A stretch of DNA of 55,699 nt from Fragilaria crotonensis (Eukaryota; Bacillariophyta; Fragilariophyceae; Fragilariales; Fragilariaceae): the NCBI GenBank assembly GCA_022925895.1, contig JAKSYS010000404.1, positions 1 to 55,699 on the forward strand, given 5' to 3'. Within the stretch, counting starts at the first letter, position 1. Each line of letters opens with the position of its first letter. The notes below the pieces were generated by a model. It did no database searches. It was given only the letters and a program-made list of their open reading frames with translations, and had not been told where the DNA came from. A program made the translations under genes and the position numbers. Below, in pieces: positions 53,334-55,699 of this stretch.

Positions 53334-55403
53334 ATGTACGCCATGTGTGATACCGAAGGGAACCAGTACTTGCTTCTCGCTGGAATTGTTGACCACAGGA
53401 AGGACGATTCGGCAATCGAACGACCCGATATGTATATCCAACGTGGTTCCAACCAACAGATCCGCAAGACGACGAAGGGTTGGAGATTGTGCGTTGAGTG
53501 GAGGGATGGCAGCACCTCGTGGGAGCGCCTTGCTGACCTCAAGGAGTCTAACCCCGTCGAGGTGGCTGACTATGCCGTGTCTAAGGGAATAGATACGGAG
53601 CCCGCCTTCGCTTGGTGGGTACCGTTCACACTCAAACGACGAAACCGCATAATCGCGGCGGTGAACAGTCGCTATCACAAACGGACTCACAAATTTGGAA
53701 TTGGGTCCCGAAGACTTTTGACGACTGCGTCAGAATCGACAATGGAAACGGCAACACGATGTGGCAGGATGCGGTACGAAAGGAAATGTCGAAGGTGCGA
53801 ATCGCCTTCCAAACCTTGGGCGACGATGACAGTCCGCCACCAACGTTCCAAGAAATTCGCTGCCATCTTGTGTTCGATGTGAAGATGGAGGACTTCCAGC
53901 GGAAGGCGCGCCTTGTCGCTGGGGCCACATGACAGAAACGCCAGCTTCTGTGACGTATGCAAGCGTCGTATCACGTGAATCCGTCAGGATCGCACTGACC
54001 CTGGCAGCTCTCAATGACTTGGAGGTCAAGACGGCAGACATAGAGAATGCCTACCTGACCGCGCCGGTTGGTGAGAAAATATGGTGTCGCCTGGGACCTG
54101 AGTTCGGAGCTGATGCCGGAAGAAGGCTCTGATCGTACAGGCTATACGGTCTTAAGTCGGCAGGTGCATCCTTTCGGAACCACCTTGCAGATTGCATGCG
54201 ACATCTCGGGTGGGAGTCGTGCAAGGCCGACCAGGACGTATGGTTGAAGCCGGAGGTCAGAAAAGACGACGGCTATCAGTACTACGCGTACTGCCTCCTA
54301 TACGTCGACGACATTTTGATCGTACATCATGATGGAGTTCGAATGCTCAATGAAATAGACCACTTCTTTAAGACAAAGCCTGGGTCCATAAGGGATCCCG
54401 AATTTTATTTGGGAGCAAAGCTCCGACCGCTCACTTTGGGCAATGGGGTACACGCCTGGGCGATGAGCTCCAGTAAGTACATTCAAGCTGCAGTGGAAAA
54501 CGTGAAAGCGTTTCACCGCAAGCATTTTACGACTCGTCAATGGGCCAAGAGAACAACCGGTCCTTTCCCATTGAATTATCATCCAGAACTCGATACGACC
54601 CCAGAGTTGAAGGCTGATCAAGCATCGTTTTATCAAACTCAAATCGGTGTCCTGAGGTGGTGTGTGGAGCTCGGCGCATAGACATCATAACGGAGGTGTC
54701 AGAATTGGCATCGTACCTGGCACTACCTCAGGAAGGTCATCTGGAAGCCGTATTCCACTTGTTTAATTTCCTTGAAGCGACACAATGCGAGGATTGTATT
54801 TGATCCGACGTACCCGGAGATCGACATGAGAGCCTTCAAGGAATGCGATTGGCGAGCGTTCTATGGGAACGCTAAGGAGGCACTGCCGCCGAACGCACCA
54901 ACACCACGTGGGAAGGACGTGGACTTAAGGTTATTCGTCGACTCGGATCACGCCGGTGACAAGAAAACGCGCCGCTCACGAACCGGATTCTTGATCTATT
55001 TGAACTCGGCACCCATCACATGGTTTTCCAGAAGCAGTCTACCATTGAGACGAGTGTATTCGGTGCAGAGTTCGTTGCAATGAAGCAAGGTATGGAGACG
55101 CTCCGCGGTCTCCGCTACAAGCTACGTATGATGGGCGTCTCGTTGTCCGGTCCGTCATATATATATGGCGACAACATGTCAGTAGTACACAATACACAGC
55201 GGCCGGAGTCGACCCTGAAAAAGAAGTCGAACTCGGTCTGCTACCACGCCGTGCGTGAAGCAGTTGCGATGGGCGAATGCCTCGTCGGTCATGTCTCGAC
55301 ACATGATAACCCCGCCGATATCTGCACAAAGATCATTCCGGGTGGTCAGAAACGTGATCATCTCGTTGGGTTAATATTGCACGATATCACCGACCACAAG
55401 TGA
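53334..55403 (+). CDS. Copia reverse transcriptase and RNase H
   Basis: The reading crosses several frames. NTMWQDAVRKEMSKVRIAFQ and CHLVFDVKMEDFQRKARLVA are the early palm; VVSRESVRIALTLAALNDLE and ADIENAYLTAP contain the first catalytic Asp region. YAYCLLYVDDILIVHHDGVR is the YVDD box. FYQTQIGVLRWCVELGA is in the connection. RNase H shows LRLFVDSDHAGDKKTRRSRT, ETSVFGAEFVAMKQGMETLR and DNMSVVHNTQRPESTLKKKS, with its acidic residues. Frame changes lie near 53700, 53922-53935 (a GGGG run), 54125-54160, 54680-54770 and 55020-55050. Each is compatible with a one- or two-base gap. It would copy the element RNA to DNA. Confidence 0.9.
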
Positions 55404-55543
55404 TACCCCCTCATAGAGGTTCGCAGGTTCCTGGGTTTCCTTGCTGCGCCCTTCCTTGGTGCAAGCTAAATGTCACTATGTGTGTTCGTTCTTTATTTAT
55501 CGACGACCTAATGTGCCCTAACGAGTCCCATTAGTTCGGGGAC

Positions 55544-55690
55544 TGATTGAACTAACGCGGGCAAGACGAGTACACAGTACAACGATGATGACGGTACAGT
55601 ACGCTGATGGAATAGCTAGTGCACTCTTTACGATCGCGTCTCTAGTTGCCCATGATTAACGCACCGTATTACTACGACTACCTTTATTCA
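55544..55690 (+). repeat. 3' LTR of copia element
   Basis: 147 bp, equal to the 5' LTR apart from TTT at 55627-55629 instead of TTTT at 49239-49242. It ends CTTTATTCA and is followed by CAAGACATG at the window end. Confidence 0.95.
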
Positions 55691-55699
55691 CAAGACATG

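Larger units (their letters stand above)
49156..55690 (+). mobile_element. Structurally complete Ty1/copia retrotransposon
   Basis: Two LTRs (49156-49303, 55544-55690) begin TG and end CA. They are identical except for one T in a T run. The sequence ACAAG precedes the 5' LTR and follows the last LTR base (ACAAG/CAAG), a probable target-site duplication that is ambiguous by one base. Between them, gag, protease, integrase, reverse transcriptase and RNase H follow in the copia order. Many frame changes interrupt the coding region, although the LTRs say insertion was recent. The window ends nine bases after the element. Confidence 0.95.

Overview
The window is nuclear DNA of a eukaryote, most likely a diatom (stramenopile). 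The reasons are spliceosomal introns of 56-226 bp with GT..AG ends, three Ty1/copia-type elements with a diatom-like protease/integrase/reverse-transcriptase style, a sterol C24-methyltransferase, a bZIP factor, an equilibrative nucleoside transporter, and a secreted sugar-dehydrogenase-like protein ending in a Cys-rich module of a type I associate with diatoms. No database search was possible, so the species is not claimed.

Layout. 1-9.6 kb is transposon debris: a degenerate transposon-type ORF on the minus strand (about 1.5-3.4 kb), a plus-strand copia fragment (4.05-4.93 kb), and directly abutting it a decayed minus-strand copia element (4.94-9.6 kb). 10.5-22.6 kb is a host gene block: GSDH/PKD protein (+), C2-domain protein (-), nucleoside transporter (-), ankyrin+LRR protein (-), a partial duplicate of a TFIIIC-subunit gene (-), and a bZIP factor (-). 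24.0-26.1 kb is a broken MULE-like transposase (+). 26.6-31.5 kb is the parent five-exon TFIIIC TPR-subunit gene (-). 31.8-36 kb is mostly non-coding and holds two terminal-inverted-repeat elements. 36.3-48.6 kb is a second host block: membrane-anchored JmjC/cupin protein (+), a small membrane protein (-), sterol methyltransferase (+), a 2.8-kb TIR element carrying a hairpin satellite array, ubiquilin (+), DUF4112 protein (+) and a RanBP2-type zinc-finger protein (-). 49.16-55.69 kb is a structurally complete copia retrotransposon with both LTRs and a probable target-site duplication.

Main points of interest. (1) The TFIIIC gene and its 1.4-kb partial duplicate differ by one 184-bp intron with GT..AG ends that is present in only one copy, while another 70-bp intron is present in both: a recent intron gain or loss caught between near-identical paralogues. 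(2) The 2.8-kb element at 41.19-44.00 kb has perfect 33-bp inverted ends, a transposase remnant shared with the MULE at 24 kb, and about 18 tandem ~71-bp units, each built around a 37-nt near-palindrome and arranged in a higher-order ABCD/AD pattern. (3) A 771-bp element at 31.84 kb has TA-flanked ends resembling grass Stowaway-type MITE termini. (4) Most conserved host genes are broken by single-base indels, often in homopolymers, and each gene returns to a length divisible by three when these are allowed for. The nearly identical LTRs of the copia element point the same way. This argues for assembly errors rather than wholesale gene decay.

The host genes do not form a pathway. They are ordinary eukaryotic functions: RNA polymerase III initiation, sterol synthesis, ubiquitin shuttling, nucleoside transport and transcription control. 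Functional names rest on motif recognition only.
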